Below are positions 25,717 to 38,713 of a stretch of DNA of 64,000 nucleotides, piece after piece. This stretch comes from Brugia malayi (lineage: Eukaryota > Nematoda > Chromadorea > Rhabditida > Onchocercidae): assembly GCF_000002995.4 (NCBI RefSeq), contig NW_025062478.1:3448001-3512000 (forward strand), in the 5' to 3' direction. The notes under the pieces are model-generated. The model was not told the DNA's origin and made no database searches. It saw only the letters and a list, made by a program, of their open reading frames with translations. Each line of letters opens with the position of its first letter. Position 1 is the first letter of the stretch. A program made the position numbers and the translations under genes.

Positions 25717-28700
25717 TTTTTCTCAAATAAGTGATGTTTGTAAAAGTTTTGTTACACGGAATGCATCCCATTTTCTCTTTTGTTGAATGAGAAATTTCCG
25801 ACAATTGAATTCCATAATATGTGCGATTAATCGCTTTTACCTATTTTCCTTCTCTCTTCCACTTCTCTTTCCCTTCCCTTCTTTCTCTCTCATTTTACTT
25901 GATCGTTAATCCGCATTTTAAAGTATCAAATTAAGTGTTAAATATCGATGAAAACCTTTGCTTTCAAATATATGCATATGCACTCAAATTAAAAAAAAAA
26001 ACAGTTAATGAATCAAATTGAGAAATTTAGGAAATTTGTTTTGAAATGAAAAATTGCATATTCTCCATCCTACTTTTTTTAGAAAAAATTCATTTGTTTT
26101 ATTATTTTGCATTTTGAATTTCACAATTTAATATTTTTGCAATATTTCAAATCAACGAAAAAATGCAATTATTTATTTGTTGACATCTATTTATGGTGGT
26201 AAACTTGATAAGAAAAAGATTAATCTAATAAATGAATTGACAAGAAAATGATAAATTTCTAAATGTTCAAGCTTGACCAACATTGCATAATTAATAAAAA
26301 TATTAAATCCACATGAAGGCGTTATAAAAGAAATGCTAGGAAAACAAACACTAAAAATCTCTTTCAATTTACTCTTTATAATAATTGGTCAAAAATATGC
26401 AAATGACATTCAAATTTCACTTAATAAAATGTTTGTTTCTCTTTTTTATTTTTTCAACTGTTCATATAAAATTTGTAAATTTGTTAAAAATTGTTCAATA
26501 AAAAATAAAAAAAGAAAGAGGAGAAAAAAATAAAAACGGATGTAAACGCATGGTTCGCTTTCTACGAATGATATGGACAAGAAATATTGAATTGAATCGT
26601 TTATTTTTATCAATTTCTGCTAAAAGTGCACATTTAAAGCTAATAGCCATCTCAGCAATTGCTTATATATAGCAATAAATATGTTAGCATAAAATACGAT
26701 TTGTTTATAATTTTATTTTTACTTTTTTTTTTTCATTCATTTATGCAATTAAGCTAAAGCTAATGCTTGTGAGCACCTAATTTTTACTAAATAAGCATAA
26801 ACTAAAAATATTTTTTCTATATTTTTATAATGCTATCTTTTTTTGTTTATTTATTAACTTAACTTTAGTATTTTCTATGTATGCAGCTAATATAATTTAA
26901 AGATTTAGCCTTTTTTATTTTCCAAAAAAAAGCATTTCCTAAATTTGAAAAGAATGAACCTTAAATTATTAACCATATAAGATATATATGTGCATTTTTT
27001 CATTCTTGTAAATAATCTGAGGTCAATAATATTTCATGTTCTTTTAATCTAAACTTTTAATCTGAAATAATTCAAGATGATTCTGGTTTTTTTTTTTTTT
27101 TTTTTTTTTTTTGATAAATTTGAAAAAAAGCCTTTAATTGTTGATTAAATTAGAAAATGATACCACCTCCTGTGCAATGGATATTTTCGTTTCGAGAAAA
27201 TACGGAATAATGGTGTTACTCAAATTGTCTTTTCCCGTTGACCGATAATGGAATTTTCCTGGGAATTAATTTGACCTTAATCAAAATTTATCCTTTAGAT
27301 TGTCTTTTAAATTATGATGCAGAAGATTTTGAAGCTTGGCTTTTGTTATATCATAATATTAAATCTTTGAATTTCAAAAACTTAAATTATAAATTTTTTA
27401 TTGCATACTATCAGCGATCAGTGTATACCATCAGATCTGAATTATTATGTTTTCTTCACTGTTATTATTTTTGCTTTTTTTTTTTTGATCATATTTATAA
27501 TTTTAATTAATCTGTTTCTCTTTCTTCTTGTCTATTCTATATATTGCCATTTTTTAATCATGCTATAAATTTACCAAATTTGACGGAAAATTCAGTGTAA
27601 AAACAGTTTTAGCAAAATAATTTTCTGTAAATTTAAATTTATTTTAGCAAAAATAATTGCATTATTGTAAATTTGTTAAATTTACAAAAAGGATTTAGCT
27701 CATATTATTGTCATGAAGTATTTTCAGAAAGAATTGAATAGCAATGTTACATCTGTTTATGCAAAAAATAAGTCTCGGATTTCATAAAAATTAGAAAAAT
27801 AAATTTAAATCTAAATTTTTGACTCCTGAAACTAATTAATAAGCATTAATTAATTGTATTTCTATAATTTTGATCTTCTACTTTCAGTAACATATGCATA
27901 TAAAGTTTTACGGAATTTTTGTTGGAAAATTGGCAATGAGTACTTTGAAAAAAGACAATATAAATAGATTAAAATGTTATATTTAGTTATGAAAAAGCAT
28001 AGACAAGCAACTTTAAGCAAACGATATGGAAGACAGTTTCAGATATTTCAAAGATTAAAAAAAAACTTAACTGAAACTAGATATTTTTATAGTATGCTGA
28101 AATTTTGGTGATTTTGATGGATGGAAAAATTTAATGTGAATGACAAGCACCCATTTTGTTTTATCTCACCATGTAAACGGGATTCATTGCTGTATATAAA
28201 TGTATGTTATCTCAAAATTGATTAATTTATATTAAAGTCTTCGAAATTCATTTTTGATTTTAGGTTAATGCTCTACCATCCATAACTGATTTACTTCAAT
28301 ATTATGATATATTGATAAGTATGAAAAAAATTTCAAGTTTTTTTCTTTGTAAAATCCAGATATTATGTTGATTCGCTACTGAATATGAAATATTAAAGTT
28401 ATTAGTCTAATAACTTTATTTGTAATCTTCTTTTAAAATATATTTTGCTGATGAAATTAATTTGTATATTTTATAATTTATTTTGTAATTTAGGTCTGTA
28501 TCAAATTCTCAATTTTGCATCTTAGGTTCATTTTTTTTTTATAATCCTTTAGCATTTTCTATTCAGTTTTCACTATCTTAACCTCACTTTCCTTATATAA
28601 TTTCTATTTTCATCAAATGACAATTTTGCACAATATGACTTCATAAATCTATCATTCGATACGGTAAAATACAGTAAGCCTCATGTGTTGGAATACGGTA

Positions 28701-29567
28701 GCTATTTATATATGGAACACATTGGTAATTATTTGTACGGAAAGTAATATTCAAGCATTGAAAATATAATTGCGCCAAATTTCACTTATAACAAATTGAT
28801 AAGTGAAACTTGTAATTAAGACAAAAAACTGTTTTTGTATCTAACATTAACAAAAAATCTTTGTATTCAAATTATTACTATAGTCGTTAGAGTAACAAAT
28901 ATTGCTAAAGTAATTCCAATTAAATTTTAAGCTAGTAGTTTAAAGCAAAGTTAGTTTGTAAATATAATTGTAATTACTATTACTTGATCAATTAATTAGT
29001 TAATATGCATTTATATGATAAATTAAGGCACAGTAAAAATAAGTTCAAGTAGCAGCAAATGATATAATTTTTAAGAACTGATTCAATTTGTTTTTATAAA
29101 TTTCTTTAGTTTGATCAAATTCTCATCATAGTTATTTTCACTATCATTATTATTTGATTAGATGATTAAGTATGAATAAATGATTAGACTGAAACCATTC
29201 AGTTTATTTCTATTACTCATTCATTTTTCCATATCTTACAAATAATTTAAATGATTAAAAATTTCATTAAATCTTTGTCTAAAATTTATAACAATTCAGC
29301 AACCACAATGCATTGTTATTAATTAGCACAATGATTTCCATCTATATTAAGCAATAAATAGTTGGATTTTATAAGAAATATTACGGTGGTCTGCTAAAAA
29401 TTTGATAAAAGCTTCATAATTACAATTTATAATTGATTTGATTTTTTATCAAAAAATTAACTACTCTAGCTATCACATATTGTTATTTAAATTTTTATCA
29501 TTGATGTTAATGATAATGATAATAATGAAGAAGCAATATCAATCGTGATTTCACTGCAACATTTTAG

Positions 29568-29732
29568 GATTGTAAGAGGTGGTACATCCAGCCGGTTTTA
29601 AACTATGTCATTGTCGTTGTTGTCATCATCATCCTGGTTGTCGCCAAGATTGGTGTCATCAAAATCAAAATGATCCTTTACTGCTCATTCTATCCATCTT
29701 TCACAACACTTCTTCCTTCTTCAGATACATAA
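29568..29732 (+). CDS. Putative 3' exon of an unidentified single-pass membrane protein
   Basis: After an ATTTTAG acceptor at 29561-29567 the frame is open for 54 codons to TAA. It starts DCKRWYIQPVLNY, then a hydrophobic stretch of about 20 residues (YVIVVVVIIILVVAKIGVI), then KIKM and a short tail ending LLPSSDT. The GTC/ATC-rich codons give it a GC content clearly above the surroundings. This looks like the last exon of a small membrane protein, but I could not find its upstream exons on the plus strand, and the Val/Ile run could also come from a GTT/ATC simple repeat. No family recognised. Confidence 0.3.
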   Translation, partial: DCKRWYIQPVLNYVIVVVVIIILVVAKIGVIKIKMILYCSFYPSFTTLLPSSDT

Positions 29733-29925
29733 ATATCCTAAATTTTGCTGTTTCAAAAATTCTTTTCAAAGAAAGAAACGAAAAGAAAAGAAAAAAAAAA
29801 AAAGGAAGAAAAGAAGGAAGGAAAGAAAATTCATTTATTTATCACCGGTAAGAATTTCCACTTCTTTTTTTTTTTTTTCCTTCTTTTTTAGTGTTCAGTT
29901 TATTGTCAACGTCATCAAAATCATT

Positions 29926-30053
29926 TCATTCATTTCATTCATTCATTCATTCATTCATTCATTCATTCATTCATTCATTCATTCATTCATTCATTCATTC
30001 ACTCATTCGTTCATCCACCCAATCAATCATTCATTCATTCATTTATTTATTCA
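29926..30053. repeat. ATTC microsatellite
   Basis: About 20 near-uninterrupted ATTC units followed by variant copies (ACTC, GTTC, CACC, AATC) and more ATTC/ATTT. The Ser/Phe/Ile/His repeat ORF over it is a translation of the repeat, not a gene. Confidence 0.9.
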
Positions 30054-30447
30054 TTTTGAATGATTCATATTTCCGTATTTACTCATTGCTGTATTGTTTA
30101 TTTTTATTTCTGACAATTATGATCTGAAAATTGAACTACTCGAAAATAAACAAATTACTATACTTACTTAATCTTTATTACTTTTGAAAAATTTTTTCGA
30201 TTAATATTTAAAAAATTCTACTGTGATATTTTTTTTTTTTTTTTTTTTGTTTTTTGACAAATATATTTCATGTGGAAATTTTCAAATTAAAAAAAAAAAA
30301 AACAAAATGACTGAAATAGATTATCATCTTCGATAATGCGGTCCAGTCTATTGTTACTATTATTATTATCATCGAATAAACAAGGCAAATCATTGATAAA
30401 CAATTTTTATCGAGAATTTGTCACAATAATTACCTAAATGGTCAGTA

Positions 30448-33400
30448 ATGTTCGCGTTATTTTATTATTTACAATATTTGTTGCTGCTATATTCAATATT
30501 TCCATGCTTCATTATTAATCGACAAATCAGTTATGCGGTAAGTTGTTTTCATTTTTCGTTTTTTTTTTTTTTCAATATTTAAAAAAACACAAAATGATTT
30601 ACTAAAAAAAGAAACAAATGTATTTAAATTAATTCAGAAACTTATATATTTGTAAAATTTTAACCATAAAAATCACAGCAATGTAATATGAGATATAAAA
30701 TGTAAACTAGATAAGTGTTAGTGCTTAATTTAAATAGTAAATATTAAACAGGATGCTCTTTTTTTTAAGTTTTATAATTTAGCTGTTACTTTTTTTCTCA
30801 GATTTGATAATTAGAAATTGTAAAATTGAAAAATAAATGAAACTTTGGTTAGGAACAGTAAATAATAGATGTTTGAATATGGCTACTGCTTTTTTTTTTT
30901 TGGTTTTAAAAAATTTCAAATTTTACAAAAGTTATGTGCAGGATTAAAAATCCAATATAATATGAAAGCTTAAATTATCAGTGGAAAACAGTTTTTTTTT
31001 TTTTTTTTTAAACTGTAAAATATTAAATAGGAGTGTACGAGTATGAATAAATGAGTTAATTTGAATTTATTAGTCTTTAATTTTTTTTAGACTTACATCA
31101 AATTTGCCACTTTTTAAAGTTACTTTCCCTATTTTAATTGACACTTAAAATTTATGCATAGATTATTTCGGCTGATCAATCGAGAGATATTATCAAATTG
31201 CAAGCAAATATTTGAGAGACTTTAATTTCCTTCATTTACAATTTCATCAATTTTAATGGAAGAGAAAGAAAGTATTTAACCAAATTTTTCTTTTACTATT
31301 TTTTTCCATAAAATAATTTAGTGGAATAAATTGCAAAATAAAATTATTTTAATTTACTCTTAAAAGTGTATTACAAGTATAAGTTAAATTATGAATTTTT
31401 TGGAACAATAATAAAAAAATGAAAATGAAGAAAAAAACAATTATTCCACTATTAACTAATTATTAATTTAGAAATATTTGCTGGGATATTTTTTGAAAAA
31501 TCATTTTTTCATTGTTCAGTTTAATTAAAACTAATTAACTTATGATTTTCTTTAAATTAATAATAAAATTAATTTATTAACTAAAAAAAAAAATGAATAA
31601 CCAGTCAGTAATTGTAACTAAATAAAAATAGAAATTATAAATGAGCAAATTATGAACTCATATTTTCATCATTTTGATTAAATTCATTTAATTAATCTGA
31701 AAAATTTCTTCAAATTTTTGATTTCAAATAATATTTTATTTCCAATATAGCTATTATAGTTGCTACTTTAAATATTTAAAGACATTTTTCTTTCAATTAG
31801 TACTGAAATTTATTTTTTTTAAATTGTGAAATTGCAAAAAACGAAGAAAAAGAGTTTTAAAAAAAAGGAAAAAATTTTGGAATTAATCAAATTTACCAAA
31901 AGAAAAACAAAAAATGAAAATATTTAAAAGGAAAAAATAACAAATTTTAAATAATTTTCCTTGTTATGTTTTGGTTTCACTTTTTTCTTTATTAATTTTA
32001 CTAAAATTATGGTTTTTATTTTATTTTATGTTACCAGTACAATTATTGCTATTAATTATTAACTTAATTTATTATTTATATTTCTAATTAATTAAAATAT
32101 TTTACAATAATAGCTGATCATTGCAACTATTTTGAAAATTATTGCAAAATAGATATTTCTTTCATCAAATTTAATTATTTTATTTAAAAAAGCAAAATAC
32201 AATAAAAATAAATGAAATCATTTAATCAGTTCAAATATTTTTATTGTTGTAATAAATCTTTGTAATTTTTTTTTTCTTTTCTTCTATCATTTTATCCTCT
32301 TTTTTTTCATTTTTCTCAATTTTAAAATTTAATAAACTTCCTCTTTTTTTTTTTTCTATCGCACATTTTCTGAAGTGAAGAAAACTTCATTTCATTCAAT
32401 ATATTCTTTATCATTTATTTTTGTTTTGAAAATTAAATACTCAAAATTAAAAGAACTTTGAAAAAGAAAAATTGATTGAAATATAAATTAAGAAAGATGA
32501 AGGAATGAAAAGGAAAAAAAGAATTTAAAAAAAAAAAAAAGGATAAGGAATGAAAGAAATAATCTGATAATTAAAAAGGGAAGATGACAATCATTTTCAA
32601 ATTTTATATTCAATGTTTGAATTTTGAATTCTTTTCTCATTTCATAACTTTTCAACATATTTTATATAATTTGTTTACTTGTTGACAGCAAATCAGCAAA
32701 CTTTTCAAAAAAGAAAAAAATTTTTTCTTTTATTTTTTTACATTTCATTGATATCTGAATAAAAATTAAAACTCATCAATATTATTTAAATCATTTTGGA
32801 ACTTTTTTGACATTTTTCTTAATGTCAAATTTTCATATTTGAATAAAAAAAAAAAATGGAAAATTGATGATTAAAAAAAAAAAACAAATGTAAAAAAATT
32901 TAATTGGATTTTAGTAATAAGAATGAATGAGAAAAAAATAGAGGAAAGAAGTGAATAATTTAAATTTTTGTAAAAAAAAAGTTTTTTTTTTCTTTTTCCT
33001 TTTTTTTAAAATTCTTTTTTAATAATTGTTCAATAAAAATATGTAAATAAACAAATTAAAATGTCAAATTAGAGTGATGGGTGTACAATGAGGAGAAAAA
33101 GTTATAAGCATTTTGTTAACAAAAAAAAGAAAAACTTTATAATTTAAAAATTTTAAACATTTATTGAAAGTATGAATTAAAGAAGAAATTATCGAAAAAT
33201 CTTGGCTTTGTGAAACATTAAAAATTTGCTTCTTCCAATTCAAATTTTAATTCAAATTATAGTTTAACTTTCATTTCTTTCTTTTTTCAGAAAATAATAC
33301 AATTTCATATTTATTATAACCTTTTTTTTTAACCAACTTTTATCATAAATTTCATTTTTTTTTTCTTTTTTTCAAATTGAAAGGAAAAAATGCACCATAG

Positions 33401-36400
33401 TCAGATGAATGCGAAATTGAGAACAAATTTTAAAAATATTTCAAAATCAATAAAAACCAGATTTTGCTTGGATTAAGAATTAGAGAAATGAAAACATTGA
33501 GAAATTCAATTCAATAACACAATAAATTTTTCAGTTACATTAAAATAATTTTGAAATTTTCTTCAAAAATATTTCAAATTCAATAAAAATCAGAAATATG
33601 TGTGTAAATTTCAAAAAGAAAAAAGAAATCGATCAATAAATATATGAAAATATTCAAAAAATTAATTAAATACAGAATGAATGAAGCAAATTTGAAGAAA
33701 AAAAAAGTAATATTTTAAATATCATTCATACTTATATTAGATAAAAATTCATAATTTATTTCCATTCATTCATATCTAAAAAAACAAATTTAAAAAATTT
33801 TCTAATTTCAATCTAATTATTATTAAACATTTCTACTTTTTCTTTTTTTTTTTGAATTCTTCAATTTGTTGTTGATTTTATTTTATCGCATTTGAAAGAA
33901 AAAAAAAAAAAAGAATTTGATTTAATTTTGTCAAACCTTTTTTATCCATACATTATGTCAAATCAAAGTAACAAAATTTTAATTTTAAGATTTTGCACTT
34001 TTTTTTTGTGATAAAAAGGGAGTTTGTTCCACTCAAAATTAAAATTTATTCGTGGTTAAAATGAAAAAAAAAAAAAGTTTTTTTTCTCATTTTTTGAATT
34101 GAATTATGAACGATAGATTGTGACCATTAATTAAGTAATTAATTAAGTAATAGTTATTGCATTTAATGAATTTGTCCAATTCATTAAAAATTATTAAATA
34201 ATAATCATTTTTTAGAAAAAGTAAATTCAATTTGAAAATTTGGAATTTCACTTTTTTTTTTTTATTTGTTTTAATTATCTTTTTTGAATGTAATATTTTG
34301 TAGAGTCATTTTAATGTTTTCAGAACAATATTTTTTGAAGTCAAATTAATGAATTGCTATTCATTTAACACTTCAAATTTCTGATTACAGTGTTAATATA
34401 ATAATTTTTCTACTTAATTTAAATTTAATAATTTCTTTATAGATTTGTTTAATTCAGTTGCTTAATCCAAGTTTTGATTTTAGCTTATTTGTGAAAATGA
34501 AAAAAAAAAATAAATAAATTATTAGTTTTTTTTCGAACCAAAAAAGGAATTTTTTTTTTTTTTTTATATCAAAAATACGCTGCAAATTTATCTTTTTAAC
34601 AAAATAAAATTGTATAACGATAAAATTTTATTATGATAGTTTAAAATTGTTGTGAGAAAATAATTATTATCAAGTAACTATAGAATTTTATATTTTATCA
34701 GCTAATAAAATTTATTGTTCAATGATTTAATTAATACTATAAAAGCACTTTTTTTTTGTGCACATTTTCTTCTTTTTGAAATAAATTTATTGATTTGTCT
34801 AAATTTATTCAAAACTGGTTTTAATTTTGAAAAAGAAGCGATGAAAGAGAAAAGTATATGAAAGAAGTTTTTTTTTTTTTTTTTTAATGATTATTGAAAA
34901 TAGTAATAGTAATAATTGATGCTGTTATTATTGTCGTTATTACTTGGCATAATGATGATAAAAGGATAATAGTGATATGAATATGATTGCATTGCATATT
35001 TAATGATTAAAAATTAATTGTAAAATTTATTATAAATTAAAGAAAAAGGCAAATTTGGCAGTGATTGTAATAAACTATATGATAATGATGGTGATAATAT
35101 AATATTTATGAAAATGATAGTGATAATGTATTATTTATGATAATGATGGTGATAATATATTATTTATGATAATGATGGTGATGATATATTATTTATGAAA
35201 ATGATAGTGATAATATAAATGATGCTAATAACTATGATTTAGGAAATTAATATTAATTTGTTAGGTTTAATGATTAATTTGCATAAAAAGTTTTGTCTGT
35301 TTTTTTTTTTTAAAAATAAAAAAATGATAATTTGCAAAATTTGCTTCAGTGTAAAATAAGATATAAAAAACAAACTAAATATTATTCAAATGTCAAAATT
35401 AAAAAATAAAAACGATTGAATATATTTTTCAACTATTACTAATATCAAACTGTTTATTACAATAATTTTTGATTTTTGGATTTTTTAGTACTTTAAAATA
35501 ATTCCAAATTTATTAATGAAAAGAATTTTTTTAATTCAAAATTATTGTATTTAAAAAAAAAAAGGAAAAAATGTGTGAGAAATGTGACTATATGGAAATA
35601 CATATCATTTTACTTAATTAATTATTTCATTAAATAATCGCTTTAGATTTATTCGTTTTAATTATTTTGCTTAATATTTTGTAATTCTTAATTGCTTCAA
35701 TAATTTTTTTTCTTTTAATTGCTTGCCAACATTTAAAATTATTCCTTTCACTTATTATTCTTTATAATTATTAATCTAATTAATAACAATTATTTTTTTA
35801 TAATTATTTATCTTACGATTTTACCAAATTATTTTTTTTTAACTAATAATATTAACGAATTATGGAATGGTTATATTTCTATGAATTAAGTTTACATTCC
35901 AACAGCCACTGTGTCATATCTTTTCGCTGTAAAATCTTTCTTCCGCTTTTGTCCCTTCTGTTTTCAAATTTTAATGTATTCATAAATTCTCATTAACCAA
36001 TAATTTGAAGTGATTACGTCATTCACATATTAAAAAATTATTCATATTATACATATCAAATTTCATAGCTGATTAATAATAATAATAACAATTGTAATAA
36101 TATTAGTAATAATAATTAATGATGATAACAATAATAGTAGTATTGATAATAACAATAATAGTAATAGTGGTAATATTAATAATGAAAATGATGGCAATTA
36201 TAATAATAGTAGTAATGATAAATGTTAATAGTGATAACAATAATAATAACAATTATAATAATAGTAATAATAATGGGAGTGATAATAATAACGATAATAA
36301 TGACAATAATAATAAATACTACACTATAGTGATAGTGAGAATGATAGTGAAAATGTTAATGACATTAAGTAGACTAGCAGTAGTGGTGATAATGATGACA

Positions 36401-38680
36401 ACAATAATAGTAATTAATATAGAATAATGACGATTTAAATAATAATGTAACTAATTATTATCATCCGTAGTGTAGAATTGAAGAAAAAGAAAGGAAACGC
36501 AGCGTACGTGTTGTACGTGATTTAACAAAATAAAAATTGATTTGTTTGTTGTAAATTATTTTATAATATTTGTTATGTGAATTATTAAAGGATTATAACA
36601 ATTTATTTATTATATTAACAAAAACAATTTTCTGTTCGCTAAAAACAAAGCCGAAATTTTCTTCTTTTTAAATTTTATGCATAAATGAATTAAATTTCTT
36701 TTTAATCAAAAATTTTATGTGTAAAATAATTCAATTTTTAAGGTTTTATAAGTTCTCTTTAGATTTATTCCTCTTTTTTTTTTGTCATTTGAATAGAATA
36801 CAATGATGATGGATTGATTTGATTCAAAAATTAATTTTTCCTTCTTTTTTTTCCTTTTTCGTTATATAAAAGAAATTGAAATAATTTCAAATTTGAGAAG
36901 TTGAAAGATCCGGTTTCCACTTGTTTAACTTGTTTACTCTAAACTAGTTTTATATCTGATATGTATACATCTGTTCCTTTAAAAATTTTTACCTAAAATT
37001 ACCATTGATGTCATTTGCTGTTGCAGTTTTATTGTCCTAAACTTCAAATTATCACATTCCACATAAGACATTTAGAAAGTATATTTGAATAAAAATTAAA
37101 TATAATTATACTGCCAATCCATTTAATCCATTTACAATTATCATAATATTTGAAAATTAATTATAATTTTCAAATAATTAACTGCTATAAAATAACAATA
37201 ATTACTTTTTCAAAAAAGAAAAAAAAAACGATGAATGAAAGGAACAAGTAAATTTAAAAAAATATGAAATTTGAAGAAATAAATTTGAACACATAATAAT
37301 TATTATTTAAAAGAGAAACGAAAAGGAAGCAAATTTGAAGTTTTGAAATTGGGAAAAGCAAACCAAAAAAAAAGCATAAATTTTAAAACAAAATTGTAGT
37401 TCGTTTTTTTGTTTGATTTTTAAATTAAAAAAAAATTTTTAGTTTTTAAAAAAATTTTTAATTTTTTTGGTCCTTAAATTGTGTAAAAAAAATAAATCAT
37501 ACTTTTACTTTCAATAAAATATGATAATGACGATGTAATAAGTAAGTAAGAAAATTAATTGCAAGTAATACAATGATGTATTTAACTGATAATAACACTG
37601 ATAGTAACAGTTATAGTTATCAGTTGTAATAAATCAACAAATTTTTTTTCTTACTGTACGAGAAAGAATAAGGTCACAAAACGAAAAGATTTTAAATTTA
37701 GTAAGTCTTTCCGTTTTTTTTTTTTTTTTGAAGTAAATGTTTTAAAATGGTTTTGTTTGATAAATGGATAATTAATTTTTTATGAAAGTATGAATTGATT
37801 GTTGATAACAAAGAAAATAATATATCATTTTTTTTCAAATAAAATATTAAAGTTGCACTTTTTCCATATTCTTGTCATCTTCCACTTTATCAAATTACAA
37901 ATACCAATTTTTAGAATTAAATTTGTGATAGTGATAAAGAATGATTAGCATATCAACGAAATCAGACCTTAATGATAAAAAAATAATCAGTGGAATGATT
38001 AGTATGCGTATATATTATTATTTTTATAAAATATGCCTTTTTTTCTTTAATCTTTTTTTCAAAATTTTTTATTTCGAAAAATATTAAAAATTGACGATTA
38101 AACTGCTTAAATCAGTTAGTTGTGTAAGATAATAAAAATTTAAAGCAAACTTTAGATATGAATGAAATAATCAAATAGTAATAAATTTTGCTAAATTTTT
38201 TTATCATTTCATCTGATCAATACGCCATATCGTTATCATTCATTTTTTGTAGTGATAAAATGACAAGAAATCCAACCTGATAATATAGCATTAATGATAA
38301 GATAACATCATTGGAAAATATAACAGCACCAACATATCATGATGATAAGTAAGCTTAATGATAGCATAAATAATAATAATTTGCAAAAACTAATAAAGAG
38401 ATGATAAAATTATAACGATCAAAAAAAAGTGATAAAATTAAAGTTATTCTTTTTTCAATTCATTATTCTATTCATAAAAATAGAAGCAATGAAATGACAT
38501 AAATATTATAAAAAATATTAATTAAAATTATCATAGACAAAAAAAAAAAATAAAGAAAAAAATTATTTATTGTTAAAACATTCATAGAGAAATAAATATT
38601 GATGATGATTTTGTTTTAGCATATAATTTATAAATGAATTTCAAATGATAAATGGTTGTCTCATTTCTTTTGCTCACTTT

Positions 38681-38713
<33 letters not shown>

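Larger units (their letters stand above)
16712..29567. other. Gene-poor interval with repeats
   Basis: Nearly 13 kb without a convincing gene on either strand. It is dominated by A/T homopolymers, short simple repeats and degenerate tandem arrays (listed separately). Open frames here are mostly Lys/Asn/Phe-rich translations of those repeats. An ORF of about 90 codons at 27238-27510 has a more mixed composition but no homology I recognise and no clear splice context, so I leave it unannotated. The interval probably contains the divergent promoters of the PDZ gene and of whatever lies around 29.5-30.4 kb. Confidence 0.5.

Noticed and set aside
27238..27510. 90-codon ORF with mixed composition
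   Set aside because: No homology recognised, no convincing splice sites or start context; left as unsupported.
29891..30127. Ser/Phe/Ile/His repeat ORF
   Set aside because: Translation of the ATTC microsatellite.
36119..36427. Asn/Ile/Val-rich ORF
   Set aside because: Translation of an imperfect AAT/GAT trinucleotide block inside a long intron.
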